Under the pieces are notes generated by a model, which worked only from the letters and a program-made list of their open reading frames with translations, ran no database searches and had not been told where the DNA came from. From contig JACRLX010000022.1 in assembly GCA_016235165.1 (NCBI GenBank), forward strand, positions 1 to 64,000: a stretch of DNA of 64,000 bases, in the 5' to 3' direction. The DNA is from Rhodocyclales bacterium. GTDB lineage: Bacteria; Pseudomonadota; Gammaproteobacteria; Burkholderiales; Rhodocyclaceae. Of the stretch, positions 9,346 through 18,177 are shown piece by piece; the stretch's first letter is position 1, and every line of letters starts with the position of its first letter. The position numbers were made by a program, and so were the translations under genes.

Positions 9346-9914
9346 AGCATCGCCGGCAGGATGCCCTGGCGCAGACCGGCGAGGACGAACAGCGCGATTT
9401 GCAGCACCAGCAGCAGGGCCAGCGGCGACAGGTCGACGCCGCCCACCGGCGGGATGACGCGGCGGAAAGGCCGCAGCAGCGGATTGGTCAGGGCGTTGAA
9501 AATGCCTGCCATCGGCGCATAGGGATTGACCCAGGAAAAGATGGCCGAGATCAGCACCGCGCCCATCAGCAGGTAGAGCCCGATCTTCAGCACTTCGAGC
9601 ACGGCCAGGATCAGCACCAGCAAAGTCGGCTCCAGCGACACGGCGAACAGCAGGCCGCTCAAGCCCAGCGCCAGGCCGTGATAGATCACTTGCCAAAGCC
9701 AGGCCAGGAGCAGGCTGGCCATGTCAAGGCCGAACAGTCCGGGGATCAGGCGGCGGACAGGACGCACCATCCAGTCGGTGACGGCGACAATGAATTGCCC
9801 GAGCGGATTGCGGAAGGGCGCACGCACCCATTGCATGACGAAGCGCAGCAGCAGTGCCAGCGTAAAGAAGCCGCAGACCGTATCGAGGACGAAGAGCAGG
9901 ATCTTGAGCAGCAT
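9342..9914 (-). CDS. yggT: YggT family integral membrane protein
   Basis: The 190-residue protein consists of two YGGT modules. Hydrophobic segments lie at about residues 1-25, 60-95, 100-120 and 160-185. The repeated motif NPLGQFIVAVTDWMVRPVRR and NPLLRPFRRVIPP marks the ends of the modules. The family is linked to osmotic tolerance and, in some bacteria, cell division; the exact role is unknown. It sits 8 bp downstream of proC. Confidence 0.93.
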   Translation of the reverse strand: MLLKILLFVLDTVCGFFTLALLLRFVMQWVRAPFRNPLGQFIVAVTDWMVRPVRRLIPGLFGLDMASLLLAWLWQVIYHGLALGLSGLLFAVSLEPTLLVLILAVLEVLKIGLYLLMGAVLISAIFSWVNPYAPMAGIFNALTNPLLRPFRRVIPPVGGVDLSPLALLLVLQIALFVLAGLRQGILPAML

Positions 9915-9922
9915 GTCGACGC

Positions 9923-10735
9923 TCAGTCCTTGCCCAGCAGCTCGCCCAGTTCGCGGCCGCGCGCGTCGGCGGCGGCGATGCCGCGAGCGATGCCCGCGGC
10001 CACGCCGCCGGCATCGAAGGCATTCAGCGCCGCTTCGGTGGTGCCGCCCTTGGAGGTGACGCGGGTACGCAGGGTGGCGAGCGATTCGGGGCTGTCGCTG
10101 GCGAGTTTCGCCGCGCCGATGAAGGTTTCCACCGCCAGCTGGCGCGCGGTGGCGGCGTCGAAGCCGAGCTTGAGGCCGGCGGCTTCCATGGCTTCGAGAA
10201 AATAAAAGACATAGGCCGGGCCGCTGCCGGAGACGGCGGTGACGGCGTCCATCTTTGCTTCGTCATCGATCCAGAGCGTGGCGCCGACCGCGCGCAGGAC
10301 TTTCTCCGCGTTCTGGCGTCCTTCGAGATCGACGCTGGGGTCGGCGCACAGGGCGGTGATGCCGGCGCCGATCAGGGCCGGCGTGTTGGGCATGCAGCGC
10401 ACCAGCTTGCAGTAGCCGCCCAGCCAGCGCGCCATGTCGACCATGCGCAGGCCGGCGGCGATGCTGACCACCAGTTGCCCGGAGAGCTTGCCGGCCAACG
10501 GCGCCACGGCGTCCTTCATCTGCTGCGGCTTGACCGCCAGCACCAGCACTTCGCAGTTCAGGGCGGCGGCATCGACGCTGGCGGCGCAGCGCACGCCGAA
10601 GTTTTCAGAGAGCTTGTCGCGGGCTTCGGCAAAGGGCTCGACGACCTGGATTGCCGCGGCGGAAAAGCCCTGGCGGCGCAGGCCGCCGATCAGGGCGACG
10701 GCCATGTTGCCGCCGCCGATGAAGGTGATTTTCAT
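9923..10735 (-). CDS. proC: Pyrroline-5-carboxylate reductase
   Basis: Reduces pyrroline-5-carboxylate to proline with NAD(P)H. The 270-residue protein starts at ATG 10735 with the nucleotide-binding motif ITFIGGGNMAVALIGGLRR. The ProC signature VSGSGPAYVFYFLEAM lies near residue 165, followed by TLRTRVTSKGGTTEAALNAF near residue 225. The start overlaps the yggS stop by 4 bp. An in-frame extension to 11203 is a shadow of yggS. Confidence 0.96.
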   Translation of the reverse strand: MKITFIGGGNMAVALIGGLRRQGFSAAAIQVVEPFAEARDKLSENFGVRCAASVDAAALNCEVLVLAVKPQQMKDAVAPLAGKLSGQLVVSIAAGLRMVDMARWLGGYCKLVRCMPNTPALIGAGITALCADPSVDLEGRQNAEKVLRAVGATLWIDDEAKMDAVTAVSGSGPAYVFYFLEAMEAAGLKLGFDAATARQLAVETFIGAAKLASDSPESLATLRTRVTSKGGTTEAALNAFDAGGVAAGIARGIAAADARGRELGELLGKD

Positions 10736-11427
10736 GTTGTGTAATCCCGTTTGCCGAAGATGGCGGTGCCGACCCTGACCATGGTCGCGCCTTCCATTAT
10801 CGCCGCTTCGAGGTCGTCGCTCATGCCCATCGACAGCGTATCCAGCGGGCTTCCGGTTTGTGCCGAAATCGTCGCCAGGGCTTCGCGCAGGCTGGCGAAA
10901 CGCCGGCGCTGCAAGGCGGTGTCGTCGGTCGGCTCCGGGATCGCCATCAGGCCGCGCAGACGCAGGCCCGGCAGGCGTACGATGGCGGCGGCCACGGCGG
11001 GCGCCTCGGCCGGCGCGCACCCGCTTTTCGATGCCTCGCCGGACACATTCACCTGCAGGCAGACGTTGAGTGGCGGCAGGTTTGGCGGGCGCTGCGCGGC
11101 AAGGCGTTCGGCGATCTTGAGGCGATCCACCGAATGCACCCAGGCGAAATTCTCGGCCACCGCGCGGGTCTTGTTGCTCTGCAAGGGGCCGATGAAATGC
11201 CACTCCAGGGCAAGGGCCTGCAGGGTGGCGATCTTGTCCAGGGCCTCCTGCACATAGTTTTCGCCGAAGGCGAGCTGCCCGGCGCCGGCGGCATCGCGCA
11301 GGGCGCTTGCCGGCCAGGTCTTGGACACGGCGAGCAGCGAGACGGAATCGGCCGGGCGCCCCGCCGCCCGGCAGGCGGCGCCGATGCGCTCACGCACGGC
11401 TTGCAAGTTGGCGGCGATTGATGTCAT
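10732..11427 (-). CDS. yggS: YggS (PLPBP), pyridoxal phosphate homeostasis protein
   Basis: A single-domain alanine-racemase-fold protein of 231 residues that carries PLP and buffers its level. The PLP lysine is K36 in LLAVSKTWP; FGENYVQEALDK and the phosphate-binding SMGMSDDLEAAI follow in order. The start chosen is ATG at 11427, divergent from pilT with a 45-bp gap that must hold both promoters. It heads the operon yggS-proC-yggT-yggU. Confidence 0.95.
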   Translation of the reverse strand: MTSIAANLQAVRERIGAACRAAGRPADSVSLLAVSKTWPASALRDAAGAGQLAFGENYVQEALDKIATLQALALEWHFIGPLQSNKTRAVAENFAWVHSVDRLKIAERLAAQRPPNLPPLNVCLQVNVSGEASKSGCAPAEAPAVAAAIVRLPGLRLRGLMAIPEPTDDTALQRRRFASLREALATISAQTGSPLDTLSMGMSDDLEAAIMEGATMVRVGTAIFGKRDYTT

Positions 11428-11472
11428 ATAGCGCCTGCAAAGTATATCGCACCCCAAACACAGGAAAGCGCC

Positions 11473-12516
11473 ATGGACATTACCGAACTGCTCACCTTCG
11501 TCGTCAAGAACAAGGCTTCCGACCTGCACCTTTCCGCCGGCATGCCGCCGATGATCCGCGTCCATGGCGACGTGCGCAAGATCAACCTGCCGCCGATGGA
11601 ACACAAGGATGTCCATAGCATGATCTATGACATCATGAACGACGGCCAGCGCAAGTTCTTCGAGGAGAATCTGGAGTGCGACTTCTCGTTTGCCGTGCCC
11701 AACCTGGCGCGTTTCCGCGTTAACGCCTTCGTCCAGAACCGCGGCGCGGCGGCGGTGATGCGGACCATTCCTTCCAAGATCCTTTCGCTGGAAGAACTCA
11801 AGTGCCCCAAGATTTTCGAGGAACTCGCCGACCAGCCGCGTGGCCTGGTGCTGGTAACAGGGCCCACGGGTTCGGGCAAGTCAACCACGCTGGCAGCGAT
11901 GGTGAACCACAAGAACGAGGTCGAGTACGGCCATATCCTGACCGTGGAAGACCCGATCGAATTCGTGCATGAATCGAAGAAGTGCCTGATCAACCAGCGC
12001 GAGGTCGGCCCGCACACGCTGTCTTTCAACAATGCCCTGCGCTCGGCGTTGCGCGAAGACCCGGATGTCATCCTGGTGGGCGAAATGCGCGACCTGGAGA
12101 CCATCCGCCTCGCCATGTCCGGCGCCGAGACCGGCCACCTGGTGTTCGGCACCCTGCACACCTCCTCGGCGGCGAAGACCATCGACCGCATCATCGACGT
12201 CTTCCCCGCGGCGGAAAAGGAAATGATCCGCGCCATGCTATCGGAATCGCTGAAAGCGGTGATTTCGCAGACCCTGTGCAAGACCATGGACGGTGCCGGC
12301 CGCGTAGCCGCGCACGAGATCATGGTCGGCACGCCGGCGATCCGCAACCTGATCCGCGAGGCCAAGGTGGCGCAGATGTATTCGGCAATCCAGACCGGAC
12401 AGCAACATGGCATGCAGACCCTGGACCAGAACCTGCAGGATCTGGTGAAGAAGAAAATCATTGCGCCGGCCGAGGCACGCAGCAAGGCCGCGAACAAGGA
12501 TAACTTCCCGGTCTGA
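11473..12516 (+). CDS. pilT: Type IV pilus retraction ATPase PilT
   Basis: A hexameric ATPase that depolymerises type IV pili, driving twitching motility. The 347-residue protein has the N-terminal PAS-like domain, Walker A GPTGSGKST near residue 130, the Asp box with VEDPIEFVH, Walker B PDVILVGEMRD and the His box TGHLVFGTLHTSSA. The C-terminus carries the PilT-type EIMVGTPAIRNLIRE segment. RBS AGGAAA lies 6 bases before the ATG. It is followed by pilU after 124 bp, the usual betaproteobacterial pair. Confidence 0.97.
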   Translation: MDITELLTFVVKNKASDLHLSAGMPPMIRVHGDVRKINLPPMEHKDVHSMIYDIMNDGQRKFFEENLECDFSFAVPNLARFRVNAFVQNRGAAAVMRTIPSKILSLEELKCPKIFEELADQPRGLVLVTGPTGSGKSTTLAAMVNHKNEVEYGHILTVEDPIEFVHESKKCLINQREVGPHTLSFNNALRSALREDPDVILVGEMRDLETIRLAMSGAETGHLVFGTLHTSSAAKTIDRIIDVFPAAEKEMIRAMLSESLKAVISQTLCKTMDGAGRVAAHEIMVGTPAIRNLIREAKVAQMYSAIQTGQQHGMQTLDQNLQDLVKKKIIAPAEARSKAANKDNFPV

Positions 12517-12563
12517 CGACCGGGAGTTATCCTTGTCGCAATATAAACGCCCACCCCTCCCAT

Positions 12564-12581
12564 CCTCCCCTCTAGGGGAGG
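12564..12581. repeat. Palindrome between pilT and pilU
   Basis: CCTCCCC-TCTA-GGGGAGG is a perfect 7-bp inverted repeat, followed about 12 bp later by a second hairpin AGCCGC-TGGC-GCGGCT. No T-run follows on the plus strand, so it is not a clear terminator; it could be an intergenic repeat element or an mRNA-stability hairpin between the two pil genes. Confidence 0.5.
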
Positions 12582-12640
12582 CTACTGATTAGAGCCGCTG
12601 GCGCGGCTTAGCTGATAAGAAACAACCGGAGAATTGCACC

Positions 12641-13777
12641 ATGGAACGCGATGAAGGCTTGAAGTTCATGTACCAGCTTCTGACGATGATGATGCAGAAG
12701 AAGGGTTCGGACTTGTTCATCACGGCGGGTTTCCCGCCGGCGATCAAGATCGACGGCAAGATGACGCCGGTGACCACCCAGCCCCTGTCGCCGCAGCATA
12801 CGCAAGAGCTGGCGCGGGCGATCATGAACGACAAGCAGGCGGCCGAGTTCGAGGCGACCAAAGAATGCAACTTCGCCATCTCGCCCGCCTCGATCGGCCG
12901 CTTCCGCGTCAATGCCCTGGTCCAGCGCGGCAACGTGGCCATGGTGCTGCGCGTGATCAACGTCAGCATCCCCGACTTCGACGACCTCAAGCTGCCGGCG
13001 GTGCTGAAGGACGTGTCGATGACCAAGCGCGGCCTGGTGCTGTTCGTCGGCGGCACCGGCTCCGGCAAGTCGACCTCGCTGGCGGCGATGATCGGCTATC
13101 GCAACAAGAACTCCTACGGCCACATCATCACCATCGAGGACCCGGTCGAGTACGTGCATGACCACATCAATTGCGTGATCACCCAGCGCGAAGTCGGCGT
13201 CGATACCGACAACTGGCATATCGCCCTGAAGAACACCCTGCGCCAGGCGCCCGACGTGATCCTGATCGGCGAGATCCGCGACATGGAAACCATGGAGCAT
13301 GCCATTGCCTTCGCCGAGACCGGCCACCTGGCGATGGGCACGCTGCACGCCAACAACTCCAACCAGGCGATGACGCGGATCATCAACTTCTTCCCCGAGG
13401 AGCGCCACCAGCAGCTCTACATGGACTTGTCGCTGAACCTGCGCGCGGTGGTTTCGCAGCGCCTGATTCCGGTCAAGGAAGGCAAGGGCCGCGCCGCCGC
13501 CGTCGAGGTACTGCTGAACTCGCCGCTGATCGCCGACCTGATCCTCAAGGGCGAGATCCACGGCATCAAGGAGATCATGAAGAAGTCGAAGGAACTCGGC
13601 ATGCAGACCTTCGACCAGGCGCTGTTCAACCTGTTCGAGGAAGGCCGCATCACCTACGAGGATGCGCTGCGCTTCGCCGATTCAATGAACGAAGTGCGCC
13701 TGATGATCAAGCTCAACAGCAAGGAATCCCAGGCCGCCGACCGCAACGCCGGCATCCAGCACCTGGATATTGTCTGA
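12641..13777 (+). CDS. pilU: PilT-dependent retraction ATPase PilU
   Basis: A PilT paralogue of 378 residues, which assists PilT in retraction under load. It has Walker A GGTGSGKSTS near residue 135, ITIEDPVEYVHDH, the Walker B segment PDVILIGEIRDMETMEHA and the His box TGHLAMGTLHANNSNQ. The C-terminus carries the PilU-type FEEGRITYEDALRFADS stretch. The gene ends in a 13-bp stem hairpin, and a strong terminator follows directly. Confidence 0.96.
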   Translation: MERDEGLKFMYQLLTMMMQKKGSDLFITAGFPPAIKIDGKMTPVTTQPLSPQHTQELARAIMNDKQAAEFEATKECNFAISPASIGRFRVNALVQRGNVAMVLRVINVSIPDFDDLKLPAVLKDVSMTKRGLVLFVGGTGSGKSTSLAAMIGYRNKNSYGHIITIEDPVEYVHDHINCVITQREVGVDTDNWHIALKNTLRQAPDVILIGEIRDMETMEHAIAFAETGHLAMGTLHANNSNQAMTRIINFFPEERHQQLYMDLSLNLRAVVSQRLIPVKEGKGRAAAVEVLLNSPLIADLILKGEIHGIKEIMKKSKELGMQTFDQALFNLFEEGRITYEDALRFADSMNEVRLMIKLNSKESQAADRNAGIQHLDIV

Positions 13778-13829
13778 CTTCGACGAAGTCGAAGTCAGAC
13801 GGGCACCCACAAGTGGGTGCCCGCTTTTC
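13772..13829 (+). terminator. Tandem hairpins ending the pilTU transcript
   Basis: Two adjacent hairpins. The first (13772-13800) is a perfect 13-bp stem with a GAA loop and includes the pilU stop codon. The second (13801-13822) is GGGCACCCAC-AA-GTGGGTGCCC followed by GCTTTTCTT, a typical rho-independent terminator on the plus strand. Confidence 0.85.
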
Positions 13830-13850
13830 TTGAACGTCCCCCACCCCCAA

Positions 13851-13870
13851 CCCCCGCCCCGGGGCGGGGG
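13851..13870. repeat. GC palindrome between pilU and rlmL
   Basis: CCCCCGCCCC directly followed by GGGGCGGGGG, a perfect 20-bp palindrome without loop, preceded by a C-rich stretch (CCCCCACCCCCAA). It lies between the convergent pilU and rlmL genes and may serve as a terminator on the minus strand or be an intergenic repeat. Confidence 0.5.
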
Positions 13871-13896
13871 CCTAAGTTTGCTCGCTGCGCTCGAAA

Positions 13897-15087
13897 CTAC
13901 GGGTCGCTTCGATTGGGCGCCGAGGCTTGCGTACCCTGTTCCCTTCGATGGCTGCCGGCCACAATATCGAAGCCATAGAGACGGCACTCAATCGGGCCGT
14001 TGAAGAGCGGGATTTTGCGCGCGGTCTGTAGCCGGATCAGCTTGGGCAGGCGCGTGTCGGCAGAGAGGAACCAGCATTGCCAGCCGGCAAAGCGTTGCTT
14101 CAGCGCATTGCCCAGCGCCGGGTAGAAGGCGGCGAGCTCCTCTTCGCTGCCGAGCCGCTCGCCATAGGGCGGGTTCGCCACCATGACGCCGGAATCGGCT
14201 GGCGCGGCGCGTGTCAGCAGGTCGGCCCGTTCCAGCGTGACCAGGTCGTCGATGCCGGCGCCGGCCAGGTTTTGCCGCGCCCTCGCCACCGCGTCGGCGT
14301 CGAGGTCGCTGCCGAAGATGGGTAGGGCGCCTGCCTCGCGCCGTCGTTCCGCCGCTTCGATTTGCAGCCTGCGCCAAAGCCCGGCGTCGAAGGACTTGAG
14401 CTGCTCGAAGCCGAAGCCACCCGCATCGCGCGACAGGCCCGGCGCATCGTCGAGCGCCATCTGCGCCGCTTCGAGCAGGAAGGTGCCGCTGCCGCACATC
14501 GGGTCGAGCAGGGGTGTTCCGGCTTGCCAGCCGGACAGGCGCAAAATGCCGGCGGCGAGGTTTTCCTTGAGCGGGGCGCCGACCTTGGCCAGCTTGTGCC
14601 CGCGCAGGTAAAGGGGCTCGCCCGAGGTATCGAGGTAGAGCGTCGCCTGGCTGTCGGTAAGGAAGACGTGGATGCGCACCTCGGGGTTCCTGGTGTTCAC
14701 GCTGGGACGCCGCCCGGTGTCGGCGCGGAAGCGGTCGCAGACCGCATCCTTGACCTTGAGCGTGATGAATTCGATGCTCTTCAGCGGCGAGCGTATTGCC
14801 GTGACATAGACGCGTATCGATCGATCCACCGAGAACAGGCGCGACCAGTCGACCTCGTGCGCGAGGCGATAGACGTCGGCCTCGTTGCGATAGCCGCCCA
14901 GCGCCTGGCGCCACAGCAGGCGCGTGGCAATGCGCGATTCGAGGTTGACGCGGTAGGCGGTCTCCAGCGTTCCCTGGCAGCTCGCACCGCCCGGCACTGT
15001 GGCGACCGTCTTGCCGCCGGCGGCCGCCATATCCTCGGCCAGCAGGCCTTCCAGCCCGCGCGGGCAGGTGGCGAAATAGTGGCTCAC
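13897..15087 (-). CDS. rlmL: 23S rRNA (guanine-N2)-methyltransferase RlmL-like
   Basis: The 396-residue protein has an N-terminal THUMP domain (about residues 45-155, ending DTSGEPLYLRGHKLAK) and a Rossmann methyltransferase domain with LLDPMCGSGTFLLEAAQ near residue 190 and the catalytic NPPYGERLG near residue 305. This matches the N-terminal half of E. coli RlmKL (m2G2445 of 23S rRNA). The RlmK half is absent here, as in many betaproteobacteria. It is 7 bp downstream of hemJ. Confidence 0.9.
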   Translation of the reverse strand: MSHYFATCPRGLEGLLAEDMAAAGGKTVATVPGGASCQGTLETAYRVNLESRIATRLLWRQALGGYRNEADVYRLAHEVDWSRLFSVDRSIRVYVTAIRSPLKSIEFITLKVKDAVCDRFRADTGRRPSVNTRNPEVRIHVFLTDSQATLYLDTSGEPLYLRGHKLAKVGAPLKENLAAGILRLSGWQAGTPLLDPMCGSGTFLLEAAQMALDDAPGLSRDAGGFGFEQLKSFDAGLWRRLQIEAAERRREAGALPIFGSDLDADAVARARQNLAGAGIDDLVTLERADLLTRAAPADSGVMVANPPYGERLGSEEELAAFYPALGNALKQRFAGWQCWFLSADTRLPKLIRLQTARKIPLFNGPIECRLYGFDIVAGSHRREQGTQASAPNRSDP

Positions 15088-15094
15088 AGCCGGA

Positions 15095-15511
15095 TCAGAA
15101 GGGCTTGACCACGGCGAGGATGCAAATCACCAGCAGGGCGAGCACCGGCACCTCGTTGAAGACACGGAACCAGACATGGCTCTTGATCGAGCTGCCGGTG
15201 CGGAACTCGGCCAGCAGCATGCCGCACCAGGCGTGGTAGCCGACCAGGCCGATCACCAGCGCGGTCTTGGCGTGCAGCCAGCCGCCGCTGAAGCCGTAGC
15301 CGAACCAGAGCCAGAGCCCCAGCGCGATGGCAAGCACGCCTAATGGGGTCATGAAGCGGAACAGCTTGCCGGCCATCAGCAGCAGGCGCTCGCGTTCGGC
15401 GCTGCTGTCGGCCGGCACCATGGCGAGGTTCACGAAGATGCGCGGCAGGTAGAACAGGCCGGCAAACCAGCTGATGACGAACAGGATGTGGAAGGCTTTT
15501 ACCCAGAGCAT
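15095..15511 (-). CDS. hemJ: HemJ, protoporphyrinogen IX oxidase
   Basis: A 138-residue membrane protein with four hydrophobic helices that oxidises protoporphyrinogen IX in organisms lacking HemG and HemY. The family start LWVKAFHILFVISWFAGLF contains the conserved histidine at residue 8, and GGWLHAKTALVIGLVGYHAW follows in the middle. ATG at 15511 lies within the end of the upstream SDR gene (13-bp overlap). With hemA and hemB also in the window, this is a third heme-synthesis gene. Confidence 0.92.
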   Translation of the reverse strand: MLWVKAFHILFVISWFAGLFYLPRIFVNLAMVPADSSAERERLLLMAGKLFRFMTPLGVLAIALGLWLWFGYGFSGGWLHAKTALVIGLVGYHAWCGMLLAEFRTGSSIKSHVWFRVFNEVPVLALLVICILAVVKPF

Positions 15512-16383
15512 GTGATTTCCCCTGCCGCGGCGATGCCCGCCATCACCGTCGGGTAGCGCAGGCGTAGCCGCAGCTCGCGCTTCATGCGCGCGTTGTCGAG
15601 CCGGCGCGATTCGCTCATGAATGACCACTGCATTGCCGGCACCGCGCGCCTGACTTCCTCACGCGGCAGGCGCGGCGCGCGCGGCAGGCCGAAGCGGTCG
15701 GCGAGCAGGTCGAACCATTCGCCCATGGCCAGCGCCGAATCGTCGCTGATGTTGTAGGCGCGGTTGGCGCCGCCGTGGGCCAGCGCGGCGATGCAGGCGC
15801 GGCCAAGGTCCTCGGCGTGGATGTGGTTGGTATGGCTGTCCTCGTCGTGACGCACCAGAGGCAGGCCGCGCCGCAGGCGTTCCAGGGGCAGGCGGTCGCC
15901 GGCGTAGATGCCCGGTGCGCGCAGGATGCTGACGCGACAGGCACCGCCATGGCGGCGACCGAAGCGGCGCAGGCGGCGTTCGGCGTCGACGCGCCGTGAC
16001 GCCCGCGCCGACTTTGCGCTGGCGGCACGCGTTTCGTCGACCCGCGCGCCGCCGCAATCGCCATACACCCCGCTGGTGCTGATGTAGATCAGGCGCCGTG
16101 GTAGACTTTTCCCGCGTTGCAGCAGGGCAAGCAGGCGTGCGGTACGCGGGTCTCCCTTGCCTTCCGTGGGAGGTGGCGCGCTGTGGATAACGGCATCGGA
16201 AATGCCGGACAGGCGCGCCAGGGTTTGCGGCTGGTCGAGATCGCCTTCGATTTGCGTCACGCCCAGGGCGGCGAGCGCGGGATCGCGGCGGCGCACCAGC
16301 GCCATCACCCGCCAGCGGCGCACAAGTTGCGGCAGCGTGCGGCGCATCACGTCGCCGCAGCCGATTATCAGCAATCTACGCAT
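15499..16383 (-). CDS. NAD-dependent epimerase/dehydratase (atypical SDR)
   Basis: An extended short-chain dehydrogenase-like protein of 294 residues. The nucleotide-binding motif is LLIIGCGDVMRR (residues 4-15); the strand RRLIYISTSGVYGDCGGARV near residue 100 is the typical SDR/YeeZ-type motif with an S..Y arrangement, but a clear YxxxK pair is not evident. The substrate is unknown. Divergent from the ferredoxin reductase gene with a 14-bp gap. Confidence 0.82.
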   Translation of the reverse strand: MRRLLIIGCGDVMRRTLPQLVRRWRVMALVRRRDPALAALGVTQIEGDLDQPQTLARLSGISDAVIHSAPPPTEGKGDPRTARLLALLQRGKSLPRRLIYISTSGVYGDCGGARVDETRAASAKSARASRRVDAERRLRRFGRRHGGACRVSILRAPGIYAGDRLPLERLRRGLPLVRHDEDSHTNHIHAEDLGRACIAALAHGGANRAYNISDDSALAMGEWFDLLADRFGLPRAPRLPREEVRRAVPAMQWSFMSESRRLDNARMKRELRLRLRYPTVMAGIAAAGEITCSG

Positions 16384-16397
16384 CGGACGATTATCGC

Positions 16398-17423
16398 ATG
16401 GCCCCAGTTGCTCCCTTCCGCGTCACGCTCCAGCCCAGCGGCCACAGCTTCACCACCGATGGCGGCGAAACAGTGTTGCAGGCGGCGCTCGACGCTGGCC
16501 TGACCCTGCCTTACGGTTGCCGCAGCGGATACTGTGGCGCCTGCAAAGGCAGGGTCTTGGACGGCATGGTGGATCACGACCGGACCCAGGAACAGGGTTT
16601 GCCGATAGCGGATCGTGCCGCCGGCATGGCGCTCTTCTGCTGCGCCAAACCGCTTTCCGACCTGGTGCTGGAGGTTCGCGAGGTGGCCACCGCGCGCGAC
16701 ATTCCGGTCAAGATCCTGCCTTGCCGCGTCCAGGCGCTTGAGCGTGCAGCTGATGACGTGATCATCCTCAGCCTGAAGCTGCCAGCCAACGAGCGCCTGC
16801 AGTTCCTCGCCGGGCAGTACCTCGAGTTCATGCTCAAGGACGGCAAGCGCCGCGCCTTTTCGATCGCCAATGCGCCGCACGACGACGGCTACCTGCAGCT
16901 GCACATCCGCCTGGTGCCAGGCGGCGAGTTCACCGGGCATGTCTTCGGCGCGATGAAGGAAAAGGACATCCTGCGCTTCCAGGGCCCCTACGGCAGTTTC
17001 TTCCTGCGCGAGGAGTCGAAGAAGCCGATGATCCTGGTTGCCGGCGGCACCGGCTTCGCGCCGATCAAGTCGCTGGTCGAGCACGCAATCCACGGCAGGA
17101 TCGAGCGACCGATGGAAATCTACTGGGGCGCGCGCGACCGCGCCGGGCTCTACCTGCCGGAGCTGCCTCCGGCTTGGGTGCGCGAAAACCCACACATCCG
17201 CTACATCCCGGTGCTGTCGGACGCCACGCCGGCCGATGCCTGGGAAGGTCGCACAGGGCTGGTACATCGCGCCGTGCTGGAAGACCACCCCGAGCTTGCC
17301 GCGTACCAGGTCTATGCCTGCGGTGCCCCGGTGATGATCGACGCCGCTCGCGCCGACTTTGCGGCGGCGGGTTTGCCTGCGGAAGAGTTCTTCGCCGATT
17401 CGTTTACCTTTGCCGCGACGTAG
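16398..17423 (+). CDS. 2Fe-2S ferredoxin-NAD(P)H oxidoreductase (CDP-6-deoxy-delta-3,4-glucoseen reductase-like)
   Basis: A three-part electron-transfer protein of 341 residues. An N-terminal plant-type ferredoxin domain has CRSGYCGAC (about residues 41-49) and a fourth cysteine in ALFCCAKPL. A FAD-binding domain follows with KRRAFSIANAP near residue 150, then an NAD-binding domain with ILVAGGTGFAPIKSL near residue 215. Betaproteobacterial genomes usually carry one such gene; it is named after AscD but the true partner oxygenase or reductase is unknown. No monooxygenase lies next to it. Confidence 0.88.
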   Translation: MAPVAPFRVTLQPSGHSFTTDGGETVLQAALDAGLTLPYGCRSGYCGACKGRVLDGMVDHDRTQEQGLPIADRAAGMALFCCAKPLSDLVLEVREVATARDIPVKILPCRVQALERAADDVIILSLKLPANERLQFLAGQYLEFMLKDGKRRAFSIANAPHDDGYLQLHIRLVPGGEFTGHVFGAMKEKDILRFQGPYGSFFLREESKKPMILVAGGTGFAPIKSLVEHAIHGRIERPMEIYWGARDRAGLYLPELPPAWVRENPHIRYIPVLSDATPADAWEGRTGLVHRAVLEDHPELAAYQVYACGAPVMIDAARADFAAAGLPAEEFFADSFTFAAT

Positions 17424-17486
17424 GGGCGAAAGTTATGCGGAGCGGGATCCCCTGGGACAGCACTGGCGACATGGCGGGCGTTGCGT

Positions 17487-17909
17487 TTAGCTGCCTTCCC
17501 ACGGATTCAGCAGCGTTACTCCGGTAGCCTGAAAGTCGCCAATATTGCGCGTGACCACGGTCATGCCATGCACCAGCGCCGTGGCGGCAATCAGGGCGTC
17601 GCGCCCGGCGCCGGGATCGGGGACGTGAAGGCGGGCGCAACGCAACGCCACGACGGCGTCGACGGGCAGAATCCGGTTGTGGAATGCGGGTAGCACGTGC
17701 TGGTCCATCCACGTGCGCAGGATGGCTCCCTGCGCGGAATCGCGTCGCTCCAGCAGCAATACCCCGGTTTCCAGTTCCAGCAACGTGATGACGGAGATGA
17801 ACAGGCTGCCGGAGGCAATACTGCCGGCCCATGCAATTACGTTTGCATCTGCCTTGCCGGATTTGGCCTTGCGCAACTCGGAAACGACATTGGTGTCGAG
17901 CAGGAACAT
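17487..17909 (-). CDS. vapC: PIN-domain toxin (VapC family)
   Basis: A 140-residue PIN-domain ribonuclease, expected to cleave RNA. Catalytic acids are visible: D5 in FLLDTNVVSELR, the glutamate of LLELETG near residue 45, and aspartates in GRDALIAATAL and RNIGDF. It shares one base with the antitoxin stop codon, so the two are co-translated. Sequence resembles the plasmid-stabilisation (StbB/VapC) branch. Confidence 0.9.
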   Translation of the reverse strand: MFLLDTNVVSELRKAKSGKADANVIAWAGSIASGSLFISVITLLELETGVLLLERRDSAQGAILRTWMDQHVLPAFHNRILPVDAVVALRCARLHVPDPGAGRDALIAATALVHGMTVVTRNIGDFQATGVTLLNPWEGS

Positions 17910-18163
17910 TACGAGAAATCCGCCGGCTTGGCGATGCCACGGACGCGGGGCGGGGCAAAGTCGATATCATCCGCGCCCGGCATGGCCAGCATGTCGACGA
18001 TGGTGGACGATGTCCCGACAAGACACTGGTAGTCCTCTACCGACAACAGTACATGCGCCAGGCGACCTCGGTCGGTGATGAAAACCGGCCCGTCTTTGGT
18101 TGCCTTTTTGGCGCGGCTGGCATCTTGATTGAACTCCCGGCTTGAGAGGGTGGTGATCGGCAT
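17909..18163 (-). CDS. vapB: Antitoxin of Phd/YefM type paired with VapC
   Basis: An 84-residue protein with a Phd/YefM-type N-terminus: REFNQDASRAKKAT and GPVFITDRGRLAHVLLSVEDY. It would bind the operator and neutralise the PIN toxin with its C-terminal tail (roughly residues 55-84). ATG is at 18163; a clear palindromic operator lies 15 bp upstream, as expected for autoregulated toxin-antitoxin pairs. Confidence 0.9.
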   Translation of the reverse strand: MPITTLSSREFNQDASRAKKATKDGPVFITDRGRLAHVLLSVEDYQCLVGTSSTIVDMLAMPGADDIDFAPPRVRGIAKPADFS

Positions 18164-18177
18164 GGTGCGGCCCTTTT

